Source of the DNA: Pseudomonas sp. N40(2020)
Lineage (GTDB): Bacteria > Pseudomonadota > Gammaproteobacteria > Pseudomonadales > Pseudomonadaceae
DNA length: 64,000 nucleotides
NCBI RefSeq assembly: GCF_014472415.1
Contig: NZ_JACSZV010000017.1
Location: 1-64,000 of the forward strand
Direction of reading: 5' to 3'
The position numbers and the translations under genes are program-made. The first letter of the stretch is position 1. Each line of letters begins with the position of its first letter. Shown here piece by piece: positions 39,349 through 48,155 of this stretch. The notes below the pieces were generated by a model. The model was not told where the DNA came from and did not search any database. It saw only the letters and a program-made list of their open reading frames with translations.

Positions 39349-39443
39349 CCCTTGTGAGGCAGGTTGCCTTGGCAGAGTATTCGCGCCGGCATCACCACTA
39401 TTAAGGGCATCCACTACCAGCCCTAATTCACCCGGAGGACACT

Positions 39444-40850
39444 ATGTCGAAGTCGGTTCAACTCATCAAAGATCATGACGTCAAGTGGATTGATCTGCGC
39501 TTCACGGACACCAAAGGCACTCAGCACCACGTGACCATGCCGGCTCGCGATGCGCTGGAAGACGACTTCTTCGAAGTCGGCAAGATGTTCGACGGTTCCT
39601 CCATCGCTGGCTGGAAAGGCATCGAAGCCTCCGACATGATCCTGCTGCCGGACGACGAAACTGCCGTTCTCGACCCGTTCACCGAAGACGCGACCCTGAT
39701 CCTGGTCTGCGACATCATCGAACCGTCGACCATGCAAGGTTACGATCGCGACCCGCGCGCCATCGCTCACCGCGCCGAGGAATACCTGAAGACCACCGGT
39801 ATCGGTGACACCGTCTTCGCCGGTCCAGAACCAGAATTCTTCATCTTCGACGAAGTGAAGTTCAAGTCGGATATCTCCGGCTCGATGTTCAAAATCTACT
39901 CCGAACAAGGTTCGTGGATGTCCGACCAGGACATCGAAGGTGGTAACAAGGGTCACCGTCCAGGCGTCAAAGGTGGCTACTTCCCGGTTCCGCCGTTCGA
40001 CCACGACCACGAAATCCGTACTGCCATGTGCAACGCACTGGAAGAAATGGGCCAGACCGTTGAAGTTCACCACCACGAAGTGGCGACTGCCGGTCAGAAC
40101 GAAATCGGTGTCAAGTTCAACACCCTGGTGAAGAAAGCTGACGAAGTTCAGACTCTGAAATACGTTGTACACAACGTTGCCGACGCTTACGGCCGCACCG
40201 CTACCTTCATGCCGAAGCCGCTGTACGGCGACAACGGTTCGGGTATGCACGTACACATGTCCATCTCCAAAGATGGCAAGAACACCTTCGCTGGCGAAGG
40301 CTATGCCGGCCTGTCCGAAACCGCTCTGTACTTCATCGGCGGCATCATCAAGCACGGTAAGGCCCTGAACGGCTTCACCAACCCGGCTACCAACTCGTAC
40401 AAGCGTCTGGTGCCAGGCTTCGAAGCTCCGGTCATGCTGGCCTACTCGGCTCGTAACCGTTCCGCCTCGATCCGTATTCCTTACGTCAACAGCCCTAAAG
40501 GCCGTCGTATCGAAGCGCGTTTCCCGGATCCGGCTGCCAACCCGTACCTGGCTTTCGCAGCACTGCTGATGGCCGGCCTGGACGGTATCCAGAACAAGAT
40601 CCACCCAGGCGATGCCGCTGACAAAAACCTGTACGACCTGCCGCCTGAAGAGGCGAAAGAGATCCCACAAGTTTGCGGCAGCCTGAAAGAAGCCCTGGAA
40701 GAGCTGGACAAGGGCCGTGCGTTCCTGACCAAGGGCGGCGTGTTCTCCGACGATTTCATCGACGCTTACATCGCGCTGAAATCCGAAGAAGAAATCAAGG
40801 TCCGCACCTTCGTACACCCACTGGAATATGAGCTGTACTACAGCTGCTGA
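39444..40850 (+). CDS. glnA: Glutamine synthetase type I
   Basis: This 468-residue enzyme forms glutamine from glutamate, ammonia and ATP and works as a dodecamer. The sequence shows [13 protein letters not shown] near residue 50, the metal-binding FFIFDEVKF region, [10 protein letters not shown] near residue 268, and [11 protein letters not shown]. The adenylylation site is Tyr397 in [10 protein letters not shown], so the enzyme is of the GlnE-regulated beta class. A GGAGG ribosome site precedes the ATG. Transcription appears sigma-54/NtrC dependent, and a strong terminator follows. Confidence 0.99.
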   Translation: MSKSVQLIKDHDVKWIDLRFTDTKGTQHHVTMPARDALEDDFFEVGKMFDGSSIAGWKGIEASDMILLPDDETAVLDPFTEDATLILVCDIIEPSTMQGYDRDPRAIAHRAEEYLKTTGIGDTVFAGPEPEFFIFDEVKFKSDISGSMFKIYSEQGSWMSDQDIEGGNKGHRPGVKGGYFPVPPFDHDHEIRTAMCNALEEMGQTVEVHHHEVATAGQNEIGVKFNTLVKKADEVQTLKYVVHNVADAYGRTATFMPKPLYGDNGSGMHVHMSISKDGKNTFAGEGYAGLSETALYFIGGIIKHGKALNGFTNPATNSYKRLVPGFEAPVMLAYSARNRSASIRIPYVNSPKGRRIEARFPDPAANPYLAFAALLMAGLDGIQNKIHPGDAADKNLYDLPPEEAKEIPQVCGSLKEALEELDKGRAFLTKGGVFSDDFIDAYIALKSEEEIKVRTFVHPLEYELYYSC

Positions 40851-40885
40851 TCCGGTAGCGCCGCGCTAAGCGGCGTGACAAAAAG

Positions 40886-40910
40886 AGGCCTCCTTCGGGA
40901 GGCCTTTTTT
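40886..40910 (+). terminator. Rho-independent terminator after glnA
   Basis: AGGCCTCC-TTCG-GGAGGCCT followed by six T residues, 35 bases after the glnA stop codon. It separates glnA from the DUF4124 genes and from ntrBC, unlike the continuous glnALG operon of E. coli. Confidence 0.95.
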
Positions 40911-41060
40911 ATTGCTCGGCTTTATGGCGGACGATGAGTACTGTGGGAACTGAGGCGTATGAAAGGTTTCAGTAATGCTTGGCAAAATGCGTCCTGAGTT
41001 GGGACAACTGCCGCACCTGACCTATGCTGCAACCCATCGTTTTCTTCCCCGGTCGAGTTC

Positions 41061-41573
41061 ATGGGTCGCACCTTTCTCTACATCCTGCTGCTGATCGCCC
41101 TGCCCGCCGCCGCGCAGATCTACAAGTACACCGACGCCAACGGCAACACGGTGTACAGCGATCACTCGCCGGACGGCGTAAACGCGCAGTCGGTGGAGTT
41201 GCCGCCGCTCAACACGGTCGAGCCTCAGTCACCAGGCGCACCCGCCGCGCCCACCTCCGCCAACCGGGAGCAGCCGCGTAATGCCTACGCCATCCTCGAG
41301 CTCGCCGGCCTGCCCACCGAGGAAGCCCTGCGCGCGAACAACGGCACGTTCACGGTCAATGTGCTGATCAAGCCGCGCCTGCAACCGCCGCATCAATTAA
41401 GACTGCTGCTCGACGATCAACCCTACGGCCAGCCGAGCAACGTGCCGATCCTGCAACTGGTTAACGTCGACCGAGGTGATCATCGACTCGCCGTGCAGGT
41501 GATCGATGGTCAGATGATCATTCAGCAAAGTCCGCCAGTGGTCTTTACCGTGCAGCGGGTGCACAAGCCATGA
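41061..41573 (+). CDS. DUF4124 domain protein (first of a pair)
   Basis: This 170-residue exported protein has a signal peptide (MGRTFLYILLLIALPAAAQ). The DUF4124 motif follows directly: IYKYTDANGNTVYSDHSPDG, a small strand-rich module typical of proteobacterial periplasmic proteins. The C-terminal half (FTVNVLIKPRLQPPHQLRLLLDDQPYG, VDRGDHRLAVQVID) looks like an immunoglobulin-like domain. Function is unknown. It overlaps the next, paralogous gene by four bases, and both lie between glnA and ntrB. Confidence 0.88.
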   Translation: MGRTFLYILLLIALPAAAQIYKYTDANGNTVYSDHSPDGVNAQSVELPPLNTVEPQSPGAPAAPTSANREQPRNAYAILELAGLPTEEALRANNGTFTVNVLIKPRLQPPHQLRLLLDDQPYGQPSNVPILQLVNVDRGDHRLAVQVIDGQMIIQQSPPVVFTVQRVHKP

Positions 41574-42193
41574 TCAGTGAATGGCTGGTCGCCGTGTTGG
41601 CACTGACGGCGCTGCAAGCCTCGGCAGAGGTGTTCACTTACGTCGATGCGCAGGGCAATCGCGTCTACACCGACCAGCCGCGCGGTAACGCCAAGCGAGT
41701 GCCGCTGGCAACCAGCAACCGAATGTCGGCCAATCCAACCGGCGCCGCGCCGATCACCACGGCGAAAAAATCTTCGGAGCAACCACTGTTCCACTACGAC
41801 ATGCTCCGTGTTCTGGTGCCCGAGCCTGACGCAACCATTCGCAGCAGCGCTGGCGAAGTGATCGTCAGCGTGACCAGCGAACCCGGCTTGCAAGCGGGCC
41901 ATCGCTATCGCCTGTTGCTGGACGGCAAGGCCACCGGCAAGCCCGGCCTGAGCCCGGTGTTCCCGCTGAGCAATATCGACCGCGGTAGCCATAGCCTATC
42001 GGTCAAGATTCTCGATGCGCAGGGCCGCACCGTCGAACGCACTGCTAATCAGCCCTTCCACATGCTGCGCATCTCGCTGGCGCAGAAGCGCCAGGTCAAA
42101 CCCTGCACAAAGGACGATTACGGCGTCCGCCCGGAATGCCCGCTGAAAGACAAACCTGAAGAGCCGAAAAACCCTTTCCTGCGTTTCTTCTAA
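41570..42193 (+). CDS. DUF4124 domain protein (second of a pair)
   Basis: This 207-residue exported protein is a paralogue of the gene before it. It has a short signal sequence, then VFTYVDAQGNRVYTDQPRGNAKRVPL (DUF4124), then the same Ig-like pattern (VIVSVTSEPGLQAGHRYRLLLDGKATGKP, NIDRGSHSLSVKILDAQG). An extra basic, cysteine-containing tail follows. Start and stop overlap with the upstream gene points to coupled expression. Function is unknown. Confidence 0.88.
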   Translation: MISEWLVAVLALTALQASAEVFTYVDAQGNRVYTDQPRGNAKRVPLATSNRMSANPTGAAPITTAKKSSEQPLFHYDMLRVLVPEPDATIRSSAGEVIVSVTSEPGLQAGHRYRLLLDGKATGKPGLSPVFPLSNIDRGSHSLSVKILDAQGRTVERTANQPFHMLRISLAQKRQVKPCTKDDYGVRPECPLKDKPEEPKNPFLRFF

Positions 42194-42209
42194 CGCCTAT
42201 CAGCTTTGC

Positions 42210-42225
42210 GCACTATATTGGTGCA
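42210..42225. promoter_or_regulatory. NtrC binding site upstream of ntrB
   Basis: GCACTATATTGGTGCA, followed by ACA, appears identical, as I recall it, to a strong NtrC site of the E. coli glnA enhancer. It lies 200 bases before ntrB and about 125-140 bases before a sigma-54-like promoter, implying nitrogen-responsive autoregulation. Confidence 0.85.
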
Positions 42226-42350
42226 ACAAGCTGCACTCTTCACACATTCCAACCCATTTTGGTTCGAAAGTACCCGCAAGCGCTGGCGAACTGCCACGCA
42301 AACGAGCGTCAAACGCCTGTTTCATGGGTTGAGCGCTTCTTTTCGGAGCC

Positions 42351-42367
42351 TTGGTTTGGTTTTTGCA
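42351..42367 (+). promoter_or_regulatory. Possible sigma-54 promoter of ntrBC
   Basis: TTGGTTTGGTTTTTGCA has GG and GC ten bases apart and a good TTGCA -12 element, but the -24 half is only partly consensus. The expected start is near 42378, 47 bases before ntrB. Confidence 0.55.
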
Positions 42368-42424
42368 TTTTCCGTTTAACGACGCCTGCTTCTTGCGCAC
42401 GCTCCGCCCCCAAAAGAGGCTCTG

Positions 42425-43510
42425 ATGACTATAAGTGACGCAATTCATCGTTTGCTGCTCGACAACCTGACCACCGCTACCATTCTGCTCGACGCCGAAT
42501 TGCGCCTTGAGTACATGAACCCGGCGGCAGAGATGCTGCTGGCCATCAGCGGTCAGCGAAGCCATGGGCAGTTCATCAGCGAGCTGTTCACCGAATCCAC
42601 CGAGGCGCTCAACTCTTTGCGCCAGGCAGTGGAACAGGCGCATCCATTCACCAAGCGCGAAGCGATGCTCACGGCCCTCACCGGCCAGACCCTGACCGTG
42701 GATTACGCGGTGACGCCGATCCTCAGCAATGGCGCAACCATGCTGCTGCTGGAAGTCCACCCGCGTGACCGATTGCTGCGGATCACCAAGGAAGAGGCGC
42801 AGTTGTCGAAGCAGGAAACCAGCAAGATGTTGGTGCGCGGCCTCGCCCACGAGATCAAGAATCCCCTCGGCGGTATCCGGGGCGCGGCGCAACTGCTGGC
42901 CCGCGAACTGCCGGAAGACAGCCTGCGCGACTACACCAACGTGATCATTGAAGAGGCTGATCGTCTGCGCAATCTGGTCGACCGCATGCTCGGTTCGAAC
43001 AAGTTGCCGTCACTGGCTATGTGCAACGTTCACGAAGTGCTCGAACGCGTCGGCCAACTGGTCGAAGCGGAAAGTCAGGGCTGCATCACGCTGGTGCGCG
43101 ATTACGACCCAAGCATTCCCGACGTGTTGATCGACCGCGAGCAGATGATTCAGGCCGTATTGAACATTGTGCGCAATGCGATGCAGGCGATCAGCAGCCA
43201 GAACGAGCTGCGCCTGGGTCGCATCAGTTTGCGTACCCGGACCATGCGTCAGTTCACCATCGGCCACGTCCGCCATCGTCTGGTGACCAAGATCGAGATC
43301 ATCGACAACGGTCCGGGCATTCCGGCGGAACTCCAGGAAACCATTTTCTTTCCCATGGTCAGCGGCCGTCCGGACGGTACCGGGCTGGGCCTGGCCATTA
43401 CCCAGAACATCATCAGCCAGCACCAGGGTCTGATCGAGTGTGACAGCCACCCAGGCCACACCACGTTCTCGATCTTTCTGCCACTGGAACAAGGAGCCAC
43501 ATCGACATGA
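42425..43510 (+). CDS. ntrB: Nitrogen regulation sensor kinase NtrB
   Basis: This 361-residue cytoplasmic histidine kinase/phosphatase controls NtrC and responds to PII. Order: PAS domain (about 5-115), then the dimerisation and phospho-acceptor helix with the histidine in GLAHEIKNPLGGIRGAAQLL near residue 141, then the ATPase domain with DREQMIQAVLNIVRNAMQAI (N box), DNGPGIP (G1) and GTGLGLAI (G2). No membrane segment is seen, as expected. Its end overlaps ntrC by four bases, and an NtrC box lies upstream. Confidence 0.97.
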   Translation: MTISDAIHRLLLDNLTTATILLDAELRLEYMNPAAEMLLAISGQRSHGQFISELFTESTEALNSLRQAVEQAHPFTKREAMLTALTGQTLTVDYAVTPILSNGATMLLLEVHPRDRLLRITKEEAQLSKQETSKMLVRGLAHEIKNPLGGIRGAAQLLARELPEDSLRDYTNVIIEEADRLRNLVDRMLGSNKLPSLAMCNVHEVLERVGQLVEAESQGCITLVRDYDPSIPDVLIDREQMIQAVLNIVRNAMQAISSQNELRLGRISLRTRTMRQFTIGHVRHRLVTKIEIIDNGPGIPAELQETIFFPMVSGRPDGTGLGLAITQNIISQHQGLIECDSHPGHTTFSIFLPLEQGATST

Positions 43511-44943
43511 GCCGTAGTGAAACTGTGTGGATCGTCGATGACGACCGTTCTATCCGTTGGGTTCTGGAAAAAGCCTTGCAGCAGGAAGGCATGACCACCC
43601 AGAGCTTCGACAGCGCCGATGGCGTGATGAGTCGGCTGGCCCGTCAGCAACCGGATGTGATCATTTCCGACATCCGCATGCCGGGCGCCAGTGGCCTGGA
43701 CCTGTTGGCGCGGATTCGCGAGCAGCACCCACGCTTGCCGGTCATCATCATGACCGCTCATTCCGATCTGGACAGCGCTGTCGCCTCTTATCAGGGCGGC
43801 GCGTTCGAATACCTGCCCAAGCCGTTCGACGTTGATGAGGCGGTGTCGCTGGTCAAGCGCGCCAATCAGCATGCGCAAGAGCAGCAAGGTCTGGAAGTCG
43901 TGCCGGCGCTGACTCGCACTCCGGAAATCATCGGCGAAGCGCCGGCGATGCAGGAAGTGTTTCGCGCCATCGGTCGCTTGAGCCACTCCAACATCACCGT
44001 GCTGATCAACGGCGAATCCGGTACTGGTAAAGAACTGGTCGCCCACGCCCTGCACCGACACAGCCCGCGCGCGGCCTCGCCGTTCATCGCGCTGAACATG
44101 GCGGCGATTCCCAAGGATCTGATGGAATCCGAGCTGTTTGGCCACGAGAAGGGCGCGTTCACTGGCGCGGCCAACCTGCGTCGCGGCCGCTTTGAGCAGG
44201 CCGACGGCGGCACGCTGTTCCTCGATGAAATCGGCGATATGCCGGCGGACACCCAAACCCGTCTGCTGCGCGTATTGGCCGACGGCGAGTTCTATCGCGT
44301 CGGTGGTCATGTTCCGGTCAAGGTCGACGTACGGATCATCGCCGCGACCCACCAGAATCTGGAAACACTGGTCCACGCCGGGAAATTCCGTGAGGACTTG
44401 TTCCACCGCCTAAACGTGATCCGCATCCACATTCCGCGCCTGTCGGATCGTCGCGAAGACATCCCGACCCTGGCCAAGCACTTCCTCAGCCGTGCCGCGC
44501 AGGAGCTGGCGGTGGAGCCGAAGCTGCTGAAAAGCGAGACAGAGGAATACCTGAAGAATCTGCCGTGGGGCGGCAACGTGCGCCAGCTGGAGAACACCTG
44601 CCGCTGGATCACGGTGATGGCTTCGGGTCGCGAAGTACACATCAGCGACCTGCCGCCGGAACTGCTGAGCCTGCCGCAGGATTCGGCGCCAGTAACCAAC
44701 TGGGAGCAGGCGTTGCGCCAGTGGGCGGATCAGGCGTTGGCGCGTGGCCAGTCGAGTCTGCTCGACAGTGCAGTGCCGGCGTTTGAGCGGATCATGATCG
44801 AAACGGCGTTGAAACATACCGCCGGGCGTCGTCGTGATGCCGCGGTGTTGCTGGGTTGGGGGCGTAATACCCTGACGCGCAAGATCAAGGAACTGGGGAT
44901 GAAGGTGGATGCTGGGGATGATGATGAGGGGGATGAGGGCTGA
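43507..44943 (+). CDS. ntrC: Nitrogen regulation response regulator NtrC
   Basis: This 478-residue sigma-54 activator governs nitrogen assimilation genes. The receiver domain holds the phosphorylated Asp55 in IISDIRMPG. The AAA+ domain has Walker A GESGTGKE near residue 169, the sigma-54 contact loop GAFTGA and Walker B GGTLFLDEIGD. A Fis-type helix-turn-helix closes the protein (GRRRDAAVLLGWGRNTLTRKIKELGM). The acidic Gly/Asp tail (DAGDDDEGDEG) is a mild oddity. Likely targets within this window are glnA, ntrBC and possibly hut. Confidence 0.98.
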   Translation: MSRSETVWIVDDDRSIRWVLEKALQQEGMTTQSFDSADGVMSRLARQQPDVIISDIRMPGASGLDLLARIREQHPRLPVIIMTAHSDLDSAVASYQGGAFEYLPKPFDVDEAVSLVKRANQHAQEQQGLEVVPALTRTPEIIGEAPAMQEVFRAIGRLSHSNITVLINGESGTGKELVAHALHRHSPRAASPFIALNMAAIPKDLMESELFGHEKGAFTGAANLRRGRFEQADGGTLFLDEIGDMPADTQTRLLRVLADGEFYRVGGHVPVKVDVRIIAATHQNLETLVHAGKFREDLFHRLNVIRIHIPRLSDRREDIPTLAKHFLSRAAQELAVEPKLLKSETEEYLKNLPWGGNVRQLENTCRWITVMASGREVHISDLPPELLSLPQDSAPVTNWEQALRQWADQALARGQSSLLDSAVPAFERIMIETALKHTAGRRRDAAVLLGWGRNTLTRKIKELGMKVDAGDDDEGDEG

Positions 44944-45112
44944 AGCGTCGTTTGCTTGAGTTCTGCTTTGTGCTCAATGGCTGCTCCCTCTGGGAGAGAT
45001 TAGGGTGAGGGGGCTTCGTGCACCACCACAATGCACGTTGACCCGCGATTGCGCACAGCCCTCAGTACCAAACCGCCCTTGGAATCACCGTAAAACTTGA
45101 ATCTTAAAATCA

Positions 45113-45139
45113 CGAAAGCCCCGGGTTCCGGGGCTTTCG
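45113..45139. terminator. Strong hairpin, probable terminator
   Basis: CGAAAGCCCCGG-GTT-CCGGGGCTTTCG forms a perfect 12-bp stem with a 3-base loop, about 170 bases after ntrC. The following T-tract is weak (GGGTTTCTG), so termination is likely but not certain. Confidence 0.7.
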
Positions 45140-45230
45140 GGTTTCTGACGACTGTTTTTGTTTCAAAAAATGAAAACCTGGCACGCCCCCTGCAATACCT
45201 CCTACAGGTGATTCGATTCACCATCCCTTT

Positions 45231-45430
45231 CGGGGACCTTGGTACAGGCAGGCCGGGGATTCCCCTCTTTACATCGGGCTCACCACGCAACGCGACGAGC
45301 TCACCCTTTTGGGATCCTTGGTACAGGCAGGCCGGGGGTTCCCTCTTTACACCGGGCTGACGCTATCTGCGCAGCCCAGCTTTTTGGGAACCCTGATACA
45401 GGCAGGTCAGGGATTCCCGCTTTTACACCT
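45231..45430. repeat. Three imperfect tandem repeats (about 75-79 bp)
   Basis: The core GGTACAGGCAGGCCGGGG starts at 45241, 45320 and (as GATACAGGCAGGTCAGGG) 45395. Each core is preceded by GGGA-CC-type sequence and followed by TTCCC, CTTTTACA-type sequence and usually CGGGCT. Each unit has a small GGGGA-TTCCCC-like palindrome. Spacing is 79 then 75 bases. The identity of the element is not known to me. Confidence 0.75.
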
Positions 45431-45447
45431 CTGCCCAAGCCCTGGGG

Positions 45448-47919
45448 TTATTCAAGCTTCGGGCGCTTGGGCAAATGATGCGGCGGTTGGTTTTGCCACG
45501 TATGGTCAAATTTCCTTATCTCCTCTTCCAGCCTTTCCAGCATTTTTCCGGGACTGGGCTCAGTGGCCGCTATCTCCAGCAAACTTCCTTGCTCACCAAG
45601 GCTGGCCTTTTCGAAACGCTCAAGAAACGACCAGACCCGACGCTGCAAAAGTTGGCGCTCAACCTGGAATTCGGGCGTGCGAACCAGATGCCTGATTTGC
45701 TCCATCATCGTGGAGTTCGCTTGACTGTTTAACGAGTTCCAAAGGGCAAATTTTCCAGACTGTTGCGCCTGTGGAACATTATGCAGCCAATGATTTATCC
45801 CCAAATCGTTCAGGAATATTCCCAGCCAGATATCGGTGCCTGTTTGTCGACGTGCAGCAATCAGTCGCCGAAGGGAAGCCGGGTCGGTGATCGGGGTCCC
45901 CCTCAACTCAAAGCCTTTTCTGAGTTCAATGGTTTCGGGGATCGATACGATTCTGCTGTAGACCATATTCAGGCTTGTCTTGGGGATCTCGGATGTGACG
46001 CCTTCCGGAAACCTGTTTATCTGAGTACGGCTAAGATCTACCTCCCGCAACGCTGTCATTCCTCTGAGCGACGGAGCGACAACAAGCGGACAATCCGCGA
46101 AATTCAATACCTCAAGCCGCAACGGCCCGCTCTGGGAACCAAGCCCGGCAGGCGGCAGGTTTATGCGGGTATGTGACATATCCAATACCCGCAACTCGGA
46201 CATATGGGTCAGGTCAGGCGCAACTCGTATTTCCGGATTGTGGAAAAGATCAAGCACCTGCAAACGTGAGGGTCCTGGCAAGTCAGTAAGCCCTTCAGGC
46301 AACCACATCAAACCCGTCGACCTGATCCTCAAAACCCGCAACTCGGTCATGCCACGCACCGAAACGTTATGCCAAACATGGCAATTTGTCAGGCTCAACT
46401 CCTGCAAACGGGGCAACCCGGTGAAGTCCGTAATTCTGCCTGGCTGAGGCCAAAGCTGGGTTTGATGAATCTCCAGGATCTTCAATTCTGTAAGCTTGTT
46501 GATTGCGCCAAGCAGTTCCTTGCCGGTTCCCCCCAATGCCCGTACTTCGAGACTTTCAACATGGGAAAACGTCGAGAATAAATCATCCAGTTTCAGGACA
46601 GCCTTCCCCGTTAAACTTAGAGCAACAACGGAGTCGAGTCGTTTGGAAAAAGCCGGCGGCTTCAGGTTTGCCCTGCTCCCCAGGTTCATTTCCAACTTGA
46701 AGCCCACCAGTTGCCCATCGCGATAGACTTTCTCCGAGGGTTCGGCTTGCCACTTGTACAATCGACGAATCTTGCCGGCGATTTCAGTTCGCCGACTGCG
46801 TTCCGTGCTGTCATTGCCTTTATAGGAAACCTCCCAGGCTGTGACCTCACGGTTCAGTTGAGGAAACTCAAGCTGCAATCGCTTGAGTTCCACCTCTGCC
46901 GCATCTCTGTTACCAAAGTGCGCGATAAAGTCATCCGCGTGCAGATCGGTCGCTTCCGGAAAATAACTTTTCACCTGCGCTCGTGTGGTTGCGATAACAA
47001 CCGCCGGTTGCCCCCCTGGGGGGCCAGACGGACGGGTGAGCCAGGGGCGATGCAGATTAGCGATGTTGGCTTGCGCAGGCTCATTGCGGTGCATGCCGCC
47101 CCTTAGCCCGACGAAGATAGAAACCCAGGTGTTCATGTCGTTGCGAGTGATGGCGCGGGTTTCGCCGCTGCGGCTGGCGCGATAAATATTCGCGCTGTCA
47201 GTGGCTACGGGATCCTCGGGGTTAACAATGCGCCACACCTTATACGCCGGGCTCGACGCATCAAGATCATGCATTACCTGATATGCATGTTCGTGGAAAA
47301 CCAAATAGAGCTTGCCATCGTGGCGAACCAAGCCATCGCTGCCAGGTTCAACGCCGTTGAAATCCAGACCTGTGCGAAAGGCATGCAGACTTGCATCGGT
47401 CAGCGGCACGGAATTGGCGTTAATTTCATTGAGCGGGCGCCAAAGACCGCTGTCGACTTCGCGCAGCAGCACCGGGCCGCTGGGAAGCAATTCGTTTGAA
47501 AGTCGAGCCCGATAACGTCCCGTGTCCGGGTCTACCCCGACCAGAACGGTGCCGCCATCGAGCACATCGACATATTTGCGTGTTTTGTACAGCCTGAAGC
47601 CTTCGCTGTCGGCCTCCGGCAGCTGTGCCGCAGTGCTGATCCAGTAACTCTCCAACGGCTGGCGCACACCGGATCGCATTTCAGTGGGGAGCGGCGTCTG
47701 CTGAACCGTGACGGTCGGTGCCGGCAGGATTGCATCAAGGTCAGCATCGCCCGGTGGGCTGACCCGTGGTTTCTGACTTTCGACAGAGCCCCATGGATCG
47801 AGACTTACACGGCCCGGAACATCGGGCTTTGATGTGCTCCCGTCTATCGGTCGAGTCGTGTTGATCTGGACATCCACGTCCACGTGGGTGCCGCCACCGC
47901 GAGGTGGTTTTACTGCCAT
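45448..47919 (-). CDS. Leucine-rich-repeat protein resembling NEL-type effectors, lacking the NEL catalytic domain
   Basis: This 823-residue protein has no signal peptide. Residues 1-90 are proline/glycine-rich. Residues about 100-310 carry modules such as YVDVLDGGTVLVGVDPDTG and LPSGPVLLREVDSGLWRPL, seen at the N-terminus of Pseudomonas NEL/dermonecrotic-like LRR proteins. Residues about 430-690 are leucine-rich repeats (LEVLNFADCPLVVAPSLRGM). Residues 724-785 match the helical segment that precedes the NEL ubiquitin-ligase domain (FQVERQLLQRRVWSFLERF). Where that family has Thr/Ser-Cys before its catalytic domain, this protein reads ATEPSPGKM and stops about 30 residues later. Codon use seems less GC-rich than its neighbours. 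Possible host-directed or inter-bacterial effector remnant; function unproven. Confidence 0.75.
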   Translation of the reverse strand: MAVKPPRGGGTHVDVDVQINTTRPIDGSTSKPDVPGRVSLDPWGSVESQKPRVSPPGDADLDAILPAPTVTVQQTPLPTEMRSGVRQPLESYWISTAAQLPEADSEGFRLYKTRKYVDVLDGGTVLVGVDPDTGRYRARLSNELLPSGPVLLREVDSGLWRPLNEINANSVPLTDASLHAFRTGLDFNGVEPGSDGLVRHDGKLYLVFHEHAYQVMHDLDASSPAYKVWRIVNPEDPVATDSANIYRASRSGETRAITRNDMNTWVSIFVGLRGGMHRNEPAQANIANLHRPWLTRPSGPPGGQPAVVIATTRAQVKSYFPEATDLHADDFIAHFGNRDAAEVELKRLQLEFPQLNREVTAWEVSYKGNDSTERSRRTEIAGKIRRLYKWQAEPSEKVYRDGQLVGFKLEMNLGSRANLKPPAFSKRLDSVVALSLTGKAVLKLDDLFSTFSHVESLEVRALGGTGKELLGAINKLTELKILEIHQTQLWPQPGRITDFTGLPRLQELSLTNCHVWHNVSVRGMTELRVLRIRSTGLMWLPEGLTDLPGPSRLQVLDLFHNPEIRVAPDLTHMSELRVLDMSHTRINLPPAGLGSQSGPLRLEVLNFADCPLVVAPSLRGMTALREVDLSRTQINRFPEGVTSEIPKTSLNMVYSRIVSIPETIELRKGFELRGTPITDPASLRRLIAARRQTGTDIWLGIFLNDLGINHWLHNVPQAQQSGKFALWNSLNSQANSTMMEQIRHLVRTPEFQVERQLLQRRVWSFLERFEKASLGEQGSLLEIAATEPSPGKMLERLEEEIRKFDHTWQNQPPHHLPKRPKLE

Positions 47920-48155
47920 GTTTCTTCATCCTTGAAAAGTTGCCCCGGCATCCGAGCCAAGGGCGATGGTTTTTTTGGCATCCTGCCGGTTTACATGCTG
48001 CGCAGACGGTTTTGCATACGAACAGCTCCATCTGCGAACGAGGAGCTGGACGATATCGTCTGGAGAAGATGAATGAGATCGGAAAGACAGATTTCGTCAG
48101 TAGGAAATGACGTCAAGGAGCGTGGGAGAACACACGGAAGGCGATGAATTTCCGG

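Larger units (their letters stand above)
39117..39443. other. thiI-glnA divergent control region
   Basis: This gap of about 330 bases holds the divergent thiI promoter and the nitrogen-controlled glnA promoter listed separately. No gene is seen in it. Confidence 0.7.
44944..45447. other. Gene-poor region with hairpin and tandem repeats
   Basis: About 500 bases between ntrC and the convergent LRR gene. It contains the 12-bp-stem hairpin (45113-45139) and three imperfect repeats (45231-45430), listed separately. Short open frames cross the repeats on both strands, but none resembles a known protein or has convincing coding character. Confidence 0.6.

Noticed and set aside
45000..45290. Minus-strand 96-codon open frame crossing the tandem repeats
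   Set aside because: Composition is basic and proline-rich, the frame runs through the hairpin and repeat, and it does not resemble the missing NEL catalytic domain.
45231..45430. Tandem repeats considered as a CRISPR array
   Set aside because: Only three diverged units with unequal 79/75 spacing; no short identical repeats with unique spacers and no cas genes nearby.
47920..48155. Search for a hrp box upstream of the LRR gene
   Set aside because: No GGAACC with a correctly spaced CCAC element was found on the minus strand, so type III regulation is not supported by the sequence.
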